Shown: positions 11,894 to 24,900, counted from the stretch's first letter. The stretch is DNA of 64,000 nt from Enoplosus armatus (GCF_043641665.1 NC_092190.1:9754048-9818047), one strand, 5' to 3'. Notes: generated by a model not told the origin, from the letters alone. Numbers and translations: made by a program.

Positions 11894-14800
11894 ATGACGA
11901 CAAAGAGGCAGCGTGTGTGGCGGAAGCTGTTTCTGATACTCACAGGTAGGCTTTATGCTTGTATTCTTTTTCTTTTCTACAAACCATACCACACCTTTAT
12001 AGTATTATCACCAGTGTTAATCATTAATCCAACTTCTTGCTACTCAACCGGAAGCAGGATTATGGTTTACTCAAAAGAGACCTGTAGGTTAAACCATTTA
12101 TTCAGTTTGCCCTGAAAGAAACATACTGTATGTATGTATTTTTCCTCTACCAATTTTGCAAAAACACCAAATAAACTACTATGACTGGGAAAGAGATGAT
12201 CTGTTATTGTGTATTTCTTTTTTATTTCAGTACTCCCCTGCTGCAGGAGTATGCAGGTTTCCATTCCAGAGGGAGAATATGAAGTTGCAAGCGGAGATGA
12301 TATTAACTTGATCTGTTCCTTCATCCCAGCCAGACCGGGATACAACACGCTCGTCCTCACATGGGAAGCTTACCCTGACAATGCGGATGGTACAATGGTG
12401 AGAGGTTAAACTAGCTGCATGCACAACGTGTGGTTATAACATCTTCCATATTGTAGTGAGCTACCTAAAGGGGAACTCCTACTGATTTTACATATTGCAA
12501 TCATTTATGAGTGCTACGCAGCCTGTCTTCTGTTGCTCTGCGGCTTTGTGGTGGGCGGAAAAGTCAAAGTATGACAGACAATAAAACGTGACGTGTGAAA
12601 GACAAGGGTGTTTACCAGACAAGGAGGTCAAATGCAGGTCTTTTCAAACAAAGAACATTATGGGAAGCGTCTATTTTTTGGAGCTCTCTGATGCTTTGAT
12701 TTTTAAAATTTGTCTCTCACAAGTCCCCCAACTTTATATTAGTAGCATACTAAATTGCTGGAGTACCCCATCAGTAACATCTCCATTTTATATTCATATT
12801 ATTGTGTACCTTCCACTCTATTAACATTCTCAATCACATTGGTATCAGAGAATGTTACTCACATAAAATCACGGGGTTAAAAATGTACCCTATGTAAGTG
12901 AACATGGAACATTTTATCCATGGGTAAAAAACCACCCAAGACAAGGGGATGTTTTGAGCCAACACTGGTTACATTGACCCACATAGGGTCAATTTTTAAT
13001 GTGATTTTTTAAAGTGGTTTTAGTGTGTAATAATATACACTTTATTCATATCAAGACTGTGGCTTGACAATGATTCACTGTGGTGAGTAACAGTTTCTAT
13101 AAGGAGGTGTCCTGTGCTTTAACTGAATGTGATACCAAATGTACAAGTTATGTAGCAGTAATGACCTTTGGCCAGTGGATGATGAATAAGTCAAGATTGC
13201 CTCATGCACACAAACTGCTGCAAGTACCTGCTGAAAATGAAACTTCTTACCGATTCTTCTTCTTCTTTAGATATAGGGCCGCAACTAAAGATTATTTTCA
13301 TTATCGATCAATCTTCAGATTATTTTCTCCATTTATCATTTAGTCCATAAAATGTCAGAAAATACTGAAAAATGCCCATGACTCATGATTTGCGTAAAGT
13401 CTAAGGTGAAGTCATCAAATTGTGTGTTTTGTCTAACCAACACGCCAAAATCTAAAGATATTCAGTTTATTTTAATACAGGACAGATAAAAGCAGAAGGT
13501 GGGGAAATTTGGGCATTTTCGTTTGAAAAATTACTTTTTCTTTGACGTTTACCAAAATAGTTAAAGATTATTCTTCTGTTGAATGAGCAATGGATTAATC
13601 ATTTCAGCTCTAAGCAGATATAGCCCTACTTATAGTCAGTTTTATTTATATAGCCCAAAATCACAAATTTGCTTCAGAGGGCTTTACCATCTACTTCTTA
13701 CTATGGAGCTCAATATTAAATAAAGAAATAATTATGAGATAAATAATGACACGAATAAACTGTGGAAAATATATAAATGAAACAATAAATTGTGAAATAA
13801 TTTAAGATACGTCTGCAGTAGTATACAATACACTGAAACATTGAAACTCAGCTCATTATTATCAATTGTTATTTCATCCTCGTTATTTTCCGTCTTTTAT
13901 AGGACTTAATAATAAATATAACAGACATTTTTATTTTAAAATACCCTTTTTCATAATGTTTTCATGACAGTGGTGTGATCACCGCCCTCTCACCTTTCAG
14001 CCAATCACGTCCCCCCTGCCTCTCTTAAGTGAGCAAACTCAACAACTGCTACCAGAATTAGCCAGTTAGCGCCTGTTAGCTAGAGCAATGTCAGTATCAT
14101 TCTGAATCAACTATCTAGTTACTGCTGTAAATAAACACAGTACACAGACACAGCTAACTCATTTAATTTATTTAGCTTATCAAGGCAGCACATGCTACCT
14201 ACATAGCTGGCTAGCTTGGCAGGGTTGTGAGTTTGGTTTATTACTCATCAAAGTGAAGAGACAGTGTTAACGGCAGCAGCTAGCTAGTTGCTAGAGTTTA
14301 ACTAAGAGTTGTTTTCACAAATTGTTGGTTTATTTATATATTTTACACAGTTCATTCATATTATTATTCATTTCACAATGTTTTTTTATTCATTTAATAA
14401 TGAACATTTTGGCATTTCATACTGTACAGCATACGATACACTCTGTTCTTAAACATTACGTCATATCATGGTGAAATGTGGCATGGATTTGCGTGATTAT
14501 ATTATCATTACTGTTGAGTATTGAGCCGGCATTATTGTAATATTATATTATTATATAAAGAATATATTTTTGTACACATATGTTTGTGTTTATTTCTCTA
14601 GAAATCCGTGGCCACCTACTTTTTAAACAATCCGATTGACATTGCACCTGCTTATGAAGGCAGAGCCTTTTTGGAGGTCGACATCAACAAACAAGTGAGC
14701 ACACTCCGCTTAACAAAGGTGACCATGCAGGACAGCCGCCGTTACCAATGCAGTGTCATGATCCCCAATGATGATGAGGGAACAACAGCCGCCACCACTT

Positions 14801-16550
14801 CCCTTTTGGTCCTGGGTGAGAATAAAAAAGTCTATTTATCTGTCTATTGTTAATAATTGTAAGTATATGTTGTCCCCATGAAGATGTAAAATCAATTCTG
14901 CATTTTGTTGCACTTCTTGTGTAATAAAGTGATCATAACTTTTTATGTTAAATCCTGTGTTTTCTTCTAGTGCCTCCCTCTCCGCCAATTTGCAGGATTC
15001 AGGGGAAAGCAGAGTACTTTCAAAACATCACCCTCACCTGCCTGTCTGAGCAGGGATCTCCAAAACCTGTGTCTGAGTGGAGGACCTACAGTGTGGAAAA
15101 CCTTCCCAGACAATTTCCATCTAAGACAACCGAAAGTATGCATTTCAACCATCTATGTGTTACTATGAAGCACACATCTCTGGCAGGCTGCTGGAGAGTT
15201 TGTTTACCATCATCAGTGTCAATGTTAAGAATGGCAAAATGAGCTCAATCATTTCAGCATTGTTTAGCCTTATTTTCGTCATTATGTTGCAGAAAATGGA
15301 GCTCTATCTCTCTTCAATATTTCAAGAGAAATGTCTGGATTCTACATTTGCACGTCAACAAATCGAATAGGTTCTGCCAGCTGCAACCTTACCTTAGCTG
15401 TGATACCTGGTGAGTGTATATTTTGCTTAGTTCAAAATGGTTATTGAAGCTGTAAATGCAGGCAGTGTGAAACTCCTCATCTTTCCTCCTTTCTCTTCAG
15501 GCAGCATGAACGTTGGGTCAACTGCAGCTATAATTGGAGGAGTCCTCGCAGGTCTTGTGTTTTTGGGGATTCTCATTTACTGTTGCTGCCGGAAAAAGGG
15601 CAAAAAGGACAAGTATGCTGAAGGGTATGATATGTCCTGTGTGTTTCTGCCATTATAAACCACCACTAACATTTATGTTTAAGTGTATTGATTGTTAGTA
15701 AGTGGTGTTTACAGGTGCTTTAATTAATTCATCTAACCACCCAGCCTCACCATCCTTTTGTGTATTTTGTCCCTCTTTGTCCATCAGGTCCCCCGGAGAA
15801 GTGGAGTTTTATGACAAAGATGCTCCTGAAGCTGAGCAGTACTGGGACGACAAGTCAAACAGCAGGCCAGAGCAGCTCAACCAGCACGAAGACAAAGACG
15901 TTCCTCAAAATGTTTACAGCGTAGGAACAGCTGGACATAAGTTTGAGGACAATCAACACAGTTATAATAGTGGAAAAGAAAGACATGATGCTAAGGGCAG
16001 TGATATTGAGTCTCAACGTTACCAGGACGACCAGCATGATCACTATCGTGGAAGTCGTGATCGTCTTGACGATCAGCGTGATCGTTCTAGTGGCAGTCGA
16101 GATCGTCTTGACGATCAGCGTGATCACCACAGTGGAAGTCGTGATCGTCTTGACGATCAGCGTGATCACCACAGTGGCAGTCGAGATCGTCTTGACGATA
16201 AGCGTGATCACCACAGTGGCAGTCGAGATCGTCTTGACAATCAGCGTGATCACCACAGTGGCAGTCGTGATCGCCGTGACGATCAACGCGATCGCTATGG
16301 TGGAAGTCGTGATCGTCTTGACAATCAGCGTGATCGTTCTAGTGGCAGTCGTGACAGGCTCGATGGTCAGCATTATGGTACTAGTGGTAGTCGCGATCGC
16401 CTTGACGATCAACCTGATCGTTACCGGGGTAGTCGCGATCGCCTTGGCGATCAACGTGATCATTATGGAGGCAGTCACGATCGCCTTGATGACCGCCGTG
16501 ATCGTTATGGTGGAAGTCGCGATCGTCTTGATGACCACAGTAATCGCTAA
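11894..16550 (+). CDS. gpa33: GPA33-like cell-surface A33 antigen with an expanded Arg/Asp repeat tail
   Basis: Exons: 11894-11945, 12231-12397, 14602-14815, 14971-15135, 15293-15409, 15501-15624, 15788-16550 (460 codons plus stop). Residues 1-24 form a signal peptide. A V-type Ig domain follows (Cys46 in NLICSF, Cys123 in YQCSV), then a C2-type domain (TLTCLSEQGSP, FYICTSTN) with the extra cysteine pair typical of the CTX/A33 family. A membrane span lies at about 171-194, followed by CCCRKKGKK, a likely palmitoylation site as in A33. Each Ig domain is split over two exons, as in the CTX family. Residues 207-290 are acidic and polar; 291-460 are 12 copies of a 14-residue repeat. Human A33 (about 319 aa) has only a short acidic tail, so the repeat is unusual. 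The ATG at 11894 gives the best signal peptide; an in-frame ATG at 11864 is possible. The location next to POU2F1 and ILDR2 matches human 1q24. Confidence 0.9.
12398..14601. other. GPA33 intron 2 with repeat insertions
   Basis: This intron interrupts the V domain. It contains a nearly full copy of the TIR-bearing MITE-like repeat (13275-13612) and a fish repeat tail at 13628-13690. The remainder is AT-rich with no coding signal. Confidence 0.6.
13275..13612. mobile_element. MITE-like repeat with AGGGC(T/C)GCAACTAA-type ends
   Basis: The copy starts 'agggccgcaactaaagatta' and ends 'gattaatcatttcagctct'; related copies elsewhere end in 'agttgcagccct', giving inverted termini. The internal blocks 'atgtcagaaaat', 'aaagatattcagttta' and 'agcag' recur at 3790-3975, 18658-19029, 20038-20378, 21029-21693, 33500-33650, 37181-38028 and 47395-47700. 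A nonautonomous hAT-like element is my inference from the termini. Confidence 0.6.
16038..16550 (+). repeat. Coding minisatellite, 12 x 42 bp, in the GPA33 tail
   Basis: Twelve head-to-tail units of 42 bp encode variants of the 14-mer DHHSGSRDRLDDQR. The core GSRDRLDDQR is nearly invariant and the first four residues vary (DHHS, DRSS, DRYG, DHYR). Similarity is at DNA level too, suggesting recent unequal exchange. The repeat is mixed-charge (Arg/Asp/His) and should be disordered. Two decayed units follow the stop codon. Confidence 0.95.
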
Positions 16551-16641
16551 TGTAGCAGTCGGGATAATCTGTGATCACCATGGTGGCAGCCGTGAACACC
16601 TCGATTACACTGACGATCAACATGGAAACCGATTTGAATAA
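16551..16641 (+). pseudogene. Degenerate repeat units beyond the GPA33 stop
   Basis: After the TAA at 16548-16550 the original frame still reads CSSRDNL. A roughly 11-base gap relative to the unit consensus then shifts the frame, after which CDHHGGSREHL and DDQHGNRFE can be read, ending at a TAA at 16639-16641. The tail was therefore once longer. Confidence 0.75.
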
Positions 16642-17720
16642 CTTTGTGTTACTGAAACAGTTTTTTCTTTTTTAAATATTTTACTGGGTTTATGGATTGA
16701 CTTGTGTCTGGTCTCATCATAAAGAGACACAGCTAAATTAATTTGCACATCACCACAAATATCTTGAATTCTGTCGGTATTCAAATAATAACATTGGGAA
16801 ATTAGAAATATAGGCTTGTCTCTAATATAAGCCTGTCCCAGGCGGTGACATTGTGAGTTTCCAAGGTACTGTAGCTGAGCTAACTGGACTTAATTCACTC
16901 CCACAAGTGAATCCACTAATCCCAGTGATTCAATTGTTTAAATGTTTGCGGTAAATAATGCTGGTCTGACTTTTAAAATTAGTTGAGAAAAATACACCAG
17001 ACAACTTTCCAGCAACACCAAATATGCTTCAGCCAAACCAAGTCAACCTGGTAACGTCTGACACTGTCTGCGTTAAAACTGACGTCCACTTTTAAAGTTT
17101 GTTTGTAGTTAGGTTAGTTTCACCAGTGAGAGTAAACTGGTAACATGATAAAAATGAATCCTTCAGCAAAAATCTTCTAATGTTAAGCACAGAAAATGTA
17201 ATTTTTAAATTCTTTTTAGCATTGATATTGTTTGTTTGCAGTCGCAGTACTAATAGTAATACATTTATAGTTCACATATTCAGGCCACCTATACTGCACT
17301 AATTTGGGCATTGTTGTTAAAACATTGTTTTGGGCCAAAAAAGGGCATTCTTTTGTCACTCCACCATGTAAAATGTGTACATCATCTAGGATTTTAAGTT
17401 TCTTTTTAACCCATTGTTTGTGAGTAAAAGTAATTAAGTGCCTCAGCTGCACCTGCATGAGATTTACATCTATTTTAAAACTTGTTTTTAACATGTGTGT
17501 GGAAACTTTGTATAGGTTATATTGCATTTTTGCTTTTGCATGATTTTTTTTTGGTTGATTGGGGGCTAAGTGAGTGCCAGTTTATATTGAATTGATTTTT
17601 TTGTTTTACTTAAAGTGATCATTTGTAACATCTTAGTGTGCAACTTTTTGTTAATGTTTTTGAACGATAAATGATTTCCCTTGAAGGTAAGGTAATATGA
17701 AGCAAAATCAAATCGAGTTC

Positions 17721-17726
17721 AATAAA
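17721..17726 (+). terminator. GPA33 polyadenylation signal (AATAAA)
   Basis: This is the first clear AATAAA found after the GPA33 stop, giving a 3' UTR of about 1.2 kb and a predicted cleavage site near 17745, just before the ILDR2 promoter region. Confidence 0.6.
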
Positions 17727-18146
17727 GAAAGTGGGTCAAATGTTGCCCTTTAGTGTGCAGTAAAATTCCTCAAAACTCACAAGTCTGACCTGATTTCATG
17801 ACCGGGCTGCACCCCCCACCCCCACCCCTCCACCTCCACCTCCTCACCGGGCAGACCTCTCTACTTTTCCCGGTATGCACTGCTGCTACACCCGCTGCAG
17901 AACATTACAATTAGCCTCCAGAAGATGAACTAAAGAAACAACTGCACTAACCTCATGTTTTATAGAGACAGCAGCGGAGGGGTAGTCGGTGTTTGAGAGC
18001 CGTGTTTGTGCCGGGACTCACCTCTGTGTGAAGTGGTACAGTCCCGTTAGTCGCAGTCTGTTTGTTAGCGGCAGCAGCAGTTAGCGGACAACGAGAAGCT
18101 CCAACATGCGGATAAACTGCACTTTACTGTAAAAAAGGACTCTATA

Positions 18147-20662
18147 ATGAACTTTTACCGGCTGCTTATTTTACTGGGAGCATCAGGTAAGTCTTGTTCT
18201 CTTCATTAAAACACGTCTTCTTCTCTAAAATGTGTCGTCTTTACGGCAGCAGCGCAACAGGTTGATCCTCTATGAGCTATTACACAGACGTATCTGTGTA
18301 CATAGGACTTAATAAAGTGCTTCGTTTTGTTTTATATTTCCATTTGGGTGAGTTAAGCGAGATGGATGCGCCATTATAGTGATGGTTTGCCCCGTTTATA
18401 ACACATGAGGGGTTCATGGGACAACCCTAACGGTAATAATCTGGGACACTGTAAGTGTCTGTTTAATATTGCGTTATTGTACTTTATAGTTTACTTTACC
18501 TCCTCAGATATGACAGTAATATTCCCTAGGGACTTTGCTGTTACAGGCCTATATGTGTTGTACACTACTGCCGTTTACTATGTTAAAGTGTAATTGTATA
18601 TTTTAAAGTACAATGTTTAATGGTAGAGCAGGACTTTAAAGGTACAATATACTATGGTAGAGCTGCAACGATTAGTCGATTAATCAATTAGTGGATCGAC
18701 AGAAAATTTATCTACAACTATTTTGATAATCGTTTCATGGTTTTAGTCATTTTTCAAGCAAAGATGTGAAATTCTCTGGTCTCAGGTTCTCAAATGCGAG
18801 GATTTGATGCTTTTCTTCGTAATTCATGATAGTAAAATGAATATTGTTGAGTTTTAGAGTGTTGATCACATAAAACAAGTTATTTAGATACATCACCTCG
18901 GGCTATTGGAGATTACAACCAGCATTTTTCACTATTTTATGAAATCTTTATAGACAAAATGATAAAGTTATTAATCAAGAATATTATTGGCAGATTCATT
19001 CTAAACTGGAAATAAACGTTGCAGCCCTGTATTATGCCTGTACTATAATTTAAACCTTTAAAACTACATTTAGAGACCACAAAGTGCTCATCAGGTCTCA
19101 AGATGTACCAGTGATCTGTGAGTTCATCTGTGAGCAAAGCACTCCTGACAAAAATGCTCGCTTCACAAACTTTTCACACACTTTCTGAGTGTTGCATTGA
19201 AATCATTTATCAAACATGGAGACTATATTCAGTCTTATCAGTGTTTTTATTGTTGGACTAATGAGTCAATGTGAAGGAATGTACGACTCAGTAAAAGCAG
19301 GAAATGTGACAGCTTTGGAGAGGAAACAGTCCGACCGTGTTCAGGAAACATGCAGCGTCCAGCCGCAGAGCTTTGACCTGGAATACATTTGTGGCCACAC
19401 ACTTGTTTTAAAAGGTGGTGCAACACTGAAATGAGGCCTTCAGTCTGTGTGCAGGTGGAGGAGGAGACTGTCTGCTGCCTCTGTAACCTGTTCATTAACA
19501 GGTTACAGAGGCAGAAGTGAGTCACACCTGATGTGAACCTCATAAACAATATAAACAATAGTTAACACTTTGAGGCTTGGCCATAACGCATCCAGCAGTT
19601 TCTCTGTTTGTTTATCCAAACCTCCTCTCACCTCAGACTGATGGCATTCATGGAGTAACGGTTCGGTTTAAATCTCGAGCAGTTAATTGGTCGGTTCACA
19701 CCCAGCTGGAGGATTCCAGATACTCCCATTGGTTGGGAGTGTGTGACCTCCTCCCCCTCTCAGCTCCTCAACTGGGACAGAGGAGGAGGAGGGGGGTTTC
19801 AGCACAGTCCTAACAATGGACTGGTCCATGAAAAAAAGAAACAAAGGGAAGACCACAGCTCTTTCGTGGGAGGAATTTAGGAGCTCAGTCACCCCTCCTC
19901 TTGTTCTCTGTAAATATCATTTGGCTTCATCCCCACCATCACTGTACTTAGAAATGTGCGCTTAAAGTGTAGAAGAAGAAACCTGATGATGCTCATCTGT
20001 CTGGACTCAGTATTCATTAAAACGACCTGATTTAGGTTTGAGCTGAAACGATTAGTTGATTAGTCGACAGACAGAGAAATAATTGGCAACAATTTTGATA
20101 ATCTATTATTAGTTTCAGTCATTTTTCAAGGGAACATGAAAACCATTCTCTGGTTTCAGCTTCTCAAATGTGAGGATTTACTGCTTTTGTCTGTTTTATA
20201 TGATTGTAAACTGAAGGTCTTTGTGATTTGGACTATTAGTCAGACAAAACATCTGAAGACATCACCTTGGAGAAACTGTGATGGGCATTTTCTTTTCATT
20301 GTTTTCCAACATTTCATACACTGAATACTTCATGGATTCATTTAAATGGATTGAAAATAACTCTTAGTTGCAGTTGTAATGGTGGCCTAGGAATAAGCAG
20401 ACAGGCACTCAAATTAGAGGGAAACCAGGAAAAGCGTCCATTTTAGATTTTAGATACGGCCCTAAGGAGAGGCAGGCTGGTGGACTTGCTTTTGTTTTGA
20501 TTTCCTGTCTTCTGGTAAATGTTTAGAGCGAGTTCCTGCCCCACCTAGACTTAACATGACTAACAGAAAGCACCCACGAGCGTCCAACCTCTCCATCCCC
20601 TCCCTCTGTGATGATTACCCCCTGCCTCTCCACAGGCCTCCCCAGACTCCCCCCCCCCCCCC

Positions 20663-20700
<38 letters not shown>

Positions 20701-21878
20701 GAATTTAACCTTCCTGACCCTGGTACCGAGCAACAGAGGAGCCCCCCCCCTCCACACACCTAATCTCTGTTCCTGTCTTTGCTCCTGGTTTGATACGATC
20801 CGAAATATCTCCCAGGTGTCGTCCCCCACACTCGCACATTCATCATTCGCACAGACAAAGAAGAGGCACAGCTGTTTCTTCTGTGATCAAGATGTCATCC
20901 TTTTCCTGCTTTTAAACAGTTTTTGTCAACACTCAGCTAAAACTAATGCAGTTTAATACAACAGTCCTGCAATGGTTTGTCCACCTCCATTAATGTTAAT
21001 GAGGGTGGACTAAATATGACTAGAAACTAGAGCTGAAATGATGATTTATATTTTAGTCCATCAACAGAAAGATAATCCTCAACTATTTGGATTTTCAAGC
21101 AAAAATTCCAGCCTCTAAATTGTGTTGTGAAGATTTGCTTGTTTGATAGTAAACTGAGTGTCTTTAGGTTTTGAACTGTTTGTTGGACAAAACAGGACAT
21201 TAAAGAAACGTCAACTTGGGATTTAGGAAATTATTCATTCATCATTTTTCTGTCATTTTACATACGATTAACACAATGAACGCCATTAACTGATGAATTA
21301 CTATAAACTGCTCCTGATATAACCCAATTCAACAGCACCACAAATGTCCATCTCTAAAATAATCATAATGTTGACTCAAAACCTAAAACAGTTTCAAGAA
21401 AAACTGAACATTATAACCTTCATGAAGGGAGGATTTATTGCAGGACCACTGTATTATGCTGCATTAATTCAAATATGTGTACCTAATAAACTGGCAACTC
21501 AGTCAGGGATGAACCTATTCATTAGCTGGTTTTATATGATTGTAAACTGAATATCTTTGGGTTTTAAACTGTTGGTTGGACAAAAAATGCAATTTGATGT
21601 CACCTTGGGCTATAGTCTATAGGATTAATCGATTAATCAAAAAATGATTTACATGTAAATCGATAGTGAGAAAAATCATTAGTTGCAGCCCTAGACTCAG
21701 TGATTTTCCCCTCTAATGGACTAAAATGAGTGAATAGACTCTATGTGCAGGTGCCTGGTTTTAATTACTGTGGGTTAATTAGGTGAACATGGTATTTCTC
21801 AATGTTGATAACAATGCTGTGTTTGAAGTTTTCAGCACACATCTTAGAGTAACATTTGCATGGCTAACTGAAGACAAA

Positions 21879-21932
<54 letters not shown>

Positions 21933-24900
21933 TGCATGTGTGTATATTTTTTTAAAGAGTGACATTTTCATTTTTACTCATTCCCATTTTCTTCCTCTCT
22001 GTTTGTTTTGTCGGTCAGTGTGTGCGTGTGATGGTGTGCATGTCACAGTGCGGGAGAAGCAGCGGTTTGCGATGCTCTTCCAGTCCGTGGTCCTCCCGTG
22101 TCAGTACCAAACGGCCTCCACTCAGACCCCGGTGGTGCAGTGGTGGTACAAGTCCTACTGTCGAGACCGCACACGAGAGTCCTTCACCCTGCCGGAGAGT
22201 CTGGGCGTCCAGGCCTCTGAGCTGGGTGCCACGTCCCACCTGGAATGCTCCGACAGCAGCCGCACAGTTCGGGTTGTGGCCTCGGCGCAGGGAGCCTCCA
22301 TGACGCTGGCTGAGCACTACAAAGGCAGAGACATCGCCATCGTAAACAGTAATGTCATCATTTTTATCCTAAAGTTATGAATTTAGGAGAAAAGGCTGCT
22401 GCAGCTGTTTGCTCTGAGGAGTCAGAGCTGATGTGCTTTGTGTTTCCTGTCTTTGTCTCACAAAAGAGTCACACACATGATCACAACCCCCCCCCCCCCC
22501 CCCCCCCGCTCTCACTCCTATTCATGTTGACTCCTTGTTAAACCTCAAGCCTTATCAAGTCAAAACACCCGTCTTCTATCCAAATGTGTCAGTGGAACGT
22601 ACCACGTTCAATGATGGCCTCATGTCGTCCTTTAATACAGTAAAAAAAATAATGATTGAGAAATTAATATATGGTGGTGATCACTGAATTCTGTTTTAAA
22701 TAGTATTGTTTTGTTTTTCACATGTATATATTTAGTTTTGTCTGTGCAGATGACAAAAACATGAACAGTTACAAGATTAGATACACGTCACTTGCTGTAA
22801 AGTGTCCAGCTACAGATGAGTTCATTAGGACTGCATCTCAAACCTCAATGCTTCTGGTACCAACCAAAAGGTGTCCATAGCGCGGCGTATAGAAATTTGT
22901 CAAGTACTGAAAGCTGGCATCAGTCTTTTTTACTTATTCATTGATCAGTAGTTTCTGATTTTCGACTATTTCATTTAGGCAAAGTTCTTGTGCAGGTGGT
23001 TGTGTTTCAACAACTTTTAACGTTTGGCTTCTTTTGTTAAATGTAAAAAAGGGTTATGTAGAAAAACATGATAATACTTATTAAAAAATATAAGTTTTGA
23101 TATCGGTACTGAAACATATTCATACATAACTGCGCAGGTGTCAATGTGTTCTGCACCCAAAAACTGTTTATACATTTAGATGAATGTCAGAAACCAAGTC
23201 ATTTTAGTCAGGTTGTTGTCAACGCTCACCTCTTACAGCACATATAACCTTGTTTCCCGCCTCTTTGCAGGAGCAGACCTGCGTATTGGGGAGCTGCAGT
23301 GGGGCGACAGTGGAGTGTACTTCTGTAAAGTCGTCATTGCTGATGATCTGGAGGGGAAGAATGAGGCCCAGCTGGAGTTACTGGTGCTCGGTATGCCCAC
23401 ACTTACATATTTCAAGACTCAAAAGGAACTTCGAGCCTCATCGCGATCGGCTGGCTCGCTTGTTTGTTTGGCTTCATATTAAGCTCAGTGAAGTTTCTTT
23501 CTATATGTTAGCAAAGGCTTTAGAAACAGTCTCTTTGTTGCTCAGCGTTCCCAAGTGTCTTTACAACAGTTTCCATGGAGACGGCCAAATGATGTTAGCC
23601 TCTTTACATGATTTAGCCAGCGGTTCACTTCACAGGGTTGACTGAGGGTTGGACTCGGCTGGACTGGTCGACTTTAGGTACATCTTCAGTTAGACACAGG
23701 GACAGCTGTGATGATATGATCAGCTGTATAACAGTGTGTGTGTGTGTGATCATTTGTTGCTGATTAATGATTATACAAGGCTCCTCACACCCACCCAAAT
23801 ATTTCAGTGCTGAAGGTCAGAGATTCACCGTCTTCTGTCAATGAAACTTGAAACAGCGTGTCCATTCAGTGAGAGAAATTGTGCAGACTGTTGTTGCCAA
23901 AGCCACTCCTTAAGCTGTTACCATAGCAACGTGCTTTTTAAGAGGAGACTGGGGCATTTTAAGGGTTGCTGCTGGTGTAGACATGAAGAGAGGGAGAGAC
24001 GCAGAAAAAAAAGGGGGCAGGCTAAACTCTCACAACAATGTGATCCGAATGTTACCCAAAATGGTTTCCTTTAAGTTTGACTAACCCGATGTGCTTGTAG
24101 TATTAACGTCTGCTCATTCATACAGCCCTCCTCCACTGAGCACTAATCTGATTATAATCAGCTCACAGGAGAGATGGGGGGGGGGGGGGATTAAATGTGT
24201 GAGAATAACAAGACTACACTGGGTTTTGGTAGTAGATTTTTTGTGACATTGACAAGTTGGAATTAGACAGTGTGTAAAACCACTTCAGTGCCAGTTTTAT
24301 ATACTAAAATTGAAAGTAATAGTTTGAGAGAATTAGAAGACAAGATTGATGTCTGTCGGCTCAATATCAAGCTAATGACAGCAGCCAGTTAGCTTATCTT
24401 AGCAGTAAAGACTAGAAACACCTAGCCCAGCTCCTCATACCAGCACTTCCAAAGCTCCCTGATTAACACGTTATACCTTGTTTGTTTAAACCATAAAAAG
24501 TCTGAACATAACCTCCCACAAAAACACAAATTCTTGATTTTAAACTTCTGATTTTGTACGAATTAAACGAACGAGATACAACATGTCAGCTAGCTGTTTC
24601 CCCCTGCTTCCAGTCTTTATGCTATGCTAAGCTAAGCGTACATACACGACAGTGACGTCAATCTTCTCACCTAACTCTCAGCAAGAAAGCAACTGATCTA
24701 TTTCCCAAAAAGTATTCCTTTCAACAAAGTTGTGGTGTTTCTTCTCTCGCCACCTCTCTAATCTCTGGTTTATTTTTTCTTTTGGATTAATTTTTCTCTG
24801 ACGTTCACTCCCTTTCCTCTCCCTTTTGTCTTGCAAAATCTCTGTACTCCTCCATTACTCATTCCTGCATCTCTCACTGCCTCCCTCCCTCTCAGGGCTG

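Larger units (their letters stand above)
18187..22018. other. ILDR2 intron 1, repeat-rich
   Basis: It contains MITE-like copies at 18658-19029, 20038-20378 and 21029-21693, a perfect hairpin at 19475-19514, a poly-C/(CA)n block at about 20650-20698, a 'ccttcatgaagg' type interspersed repeat (21305-21510, related to 45420-45660), and a (TA)n tract at 21882-21931. A 72-residue open frame at 19216-19434 is treated under findings. Confidence 0.65.

Noticed and set aside
15855..16538. 227-residue open frame antisense to the GPA33 tail and a 232-residue frame at 15943-16641
   Set aside because: Both are by-products of the palindromic 42-bp repeat; translations are monotonous Ile/Thr/Val-rich runs with no start context or splice support.
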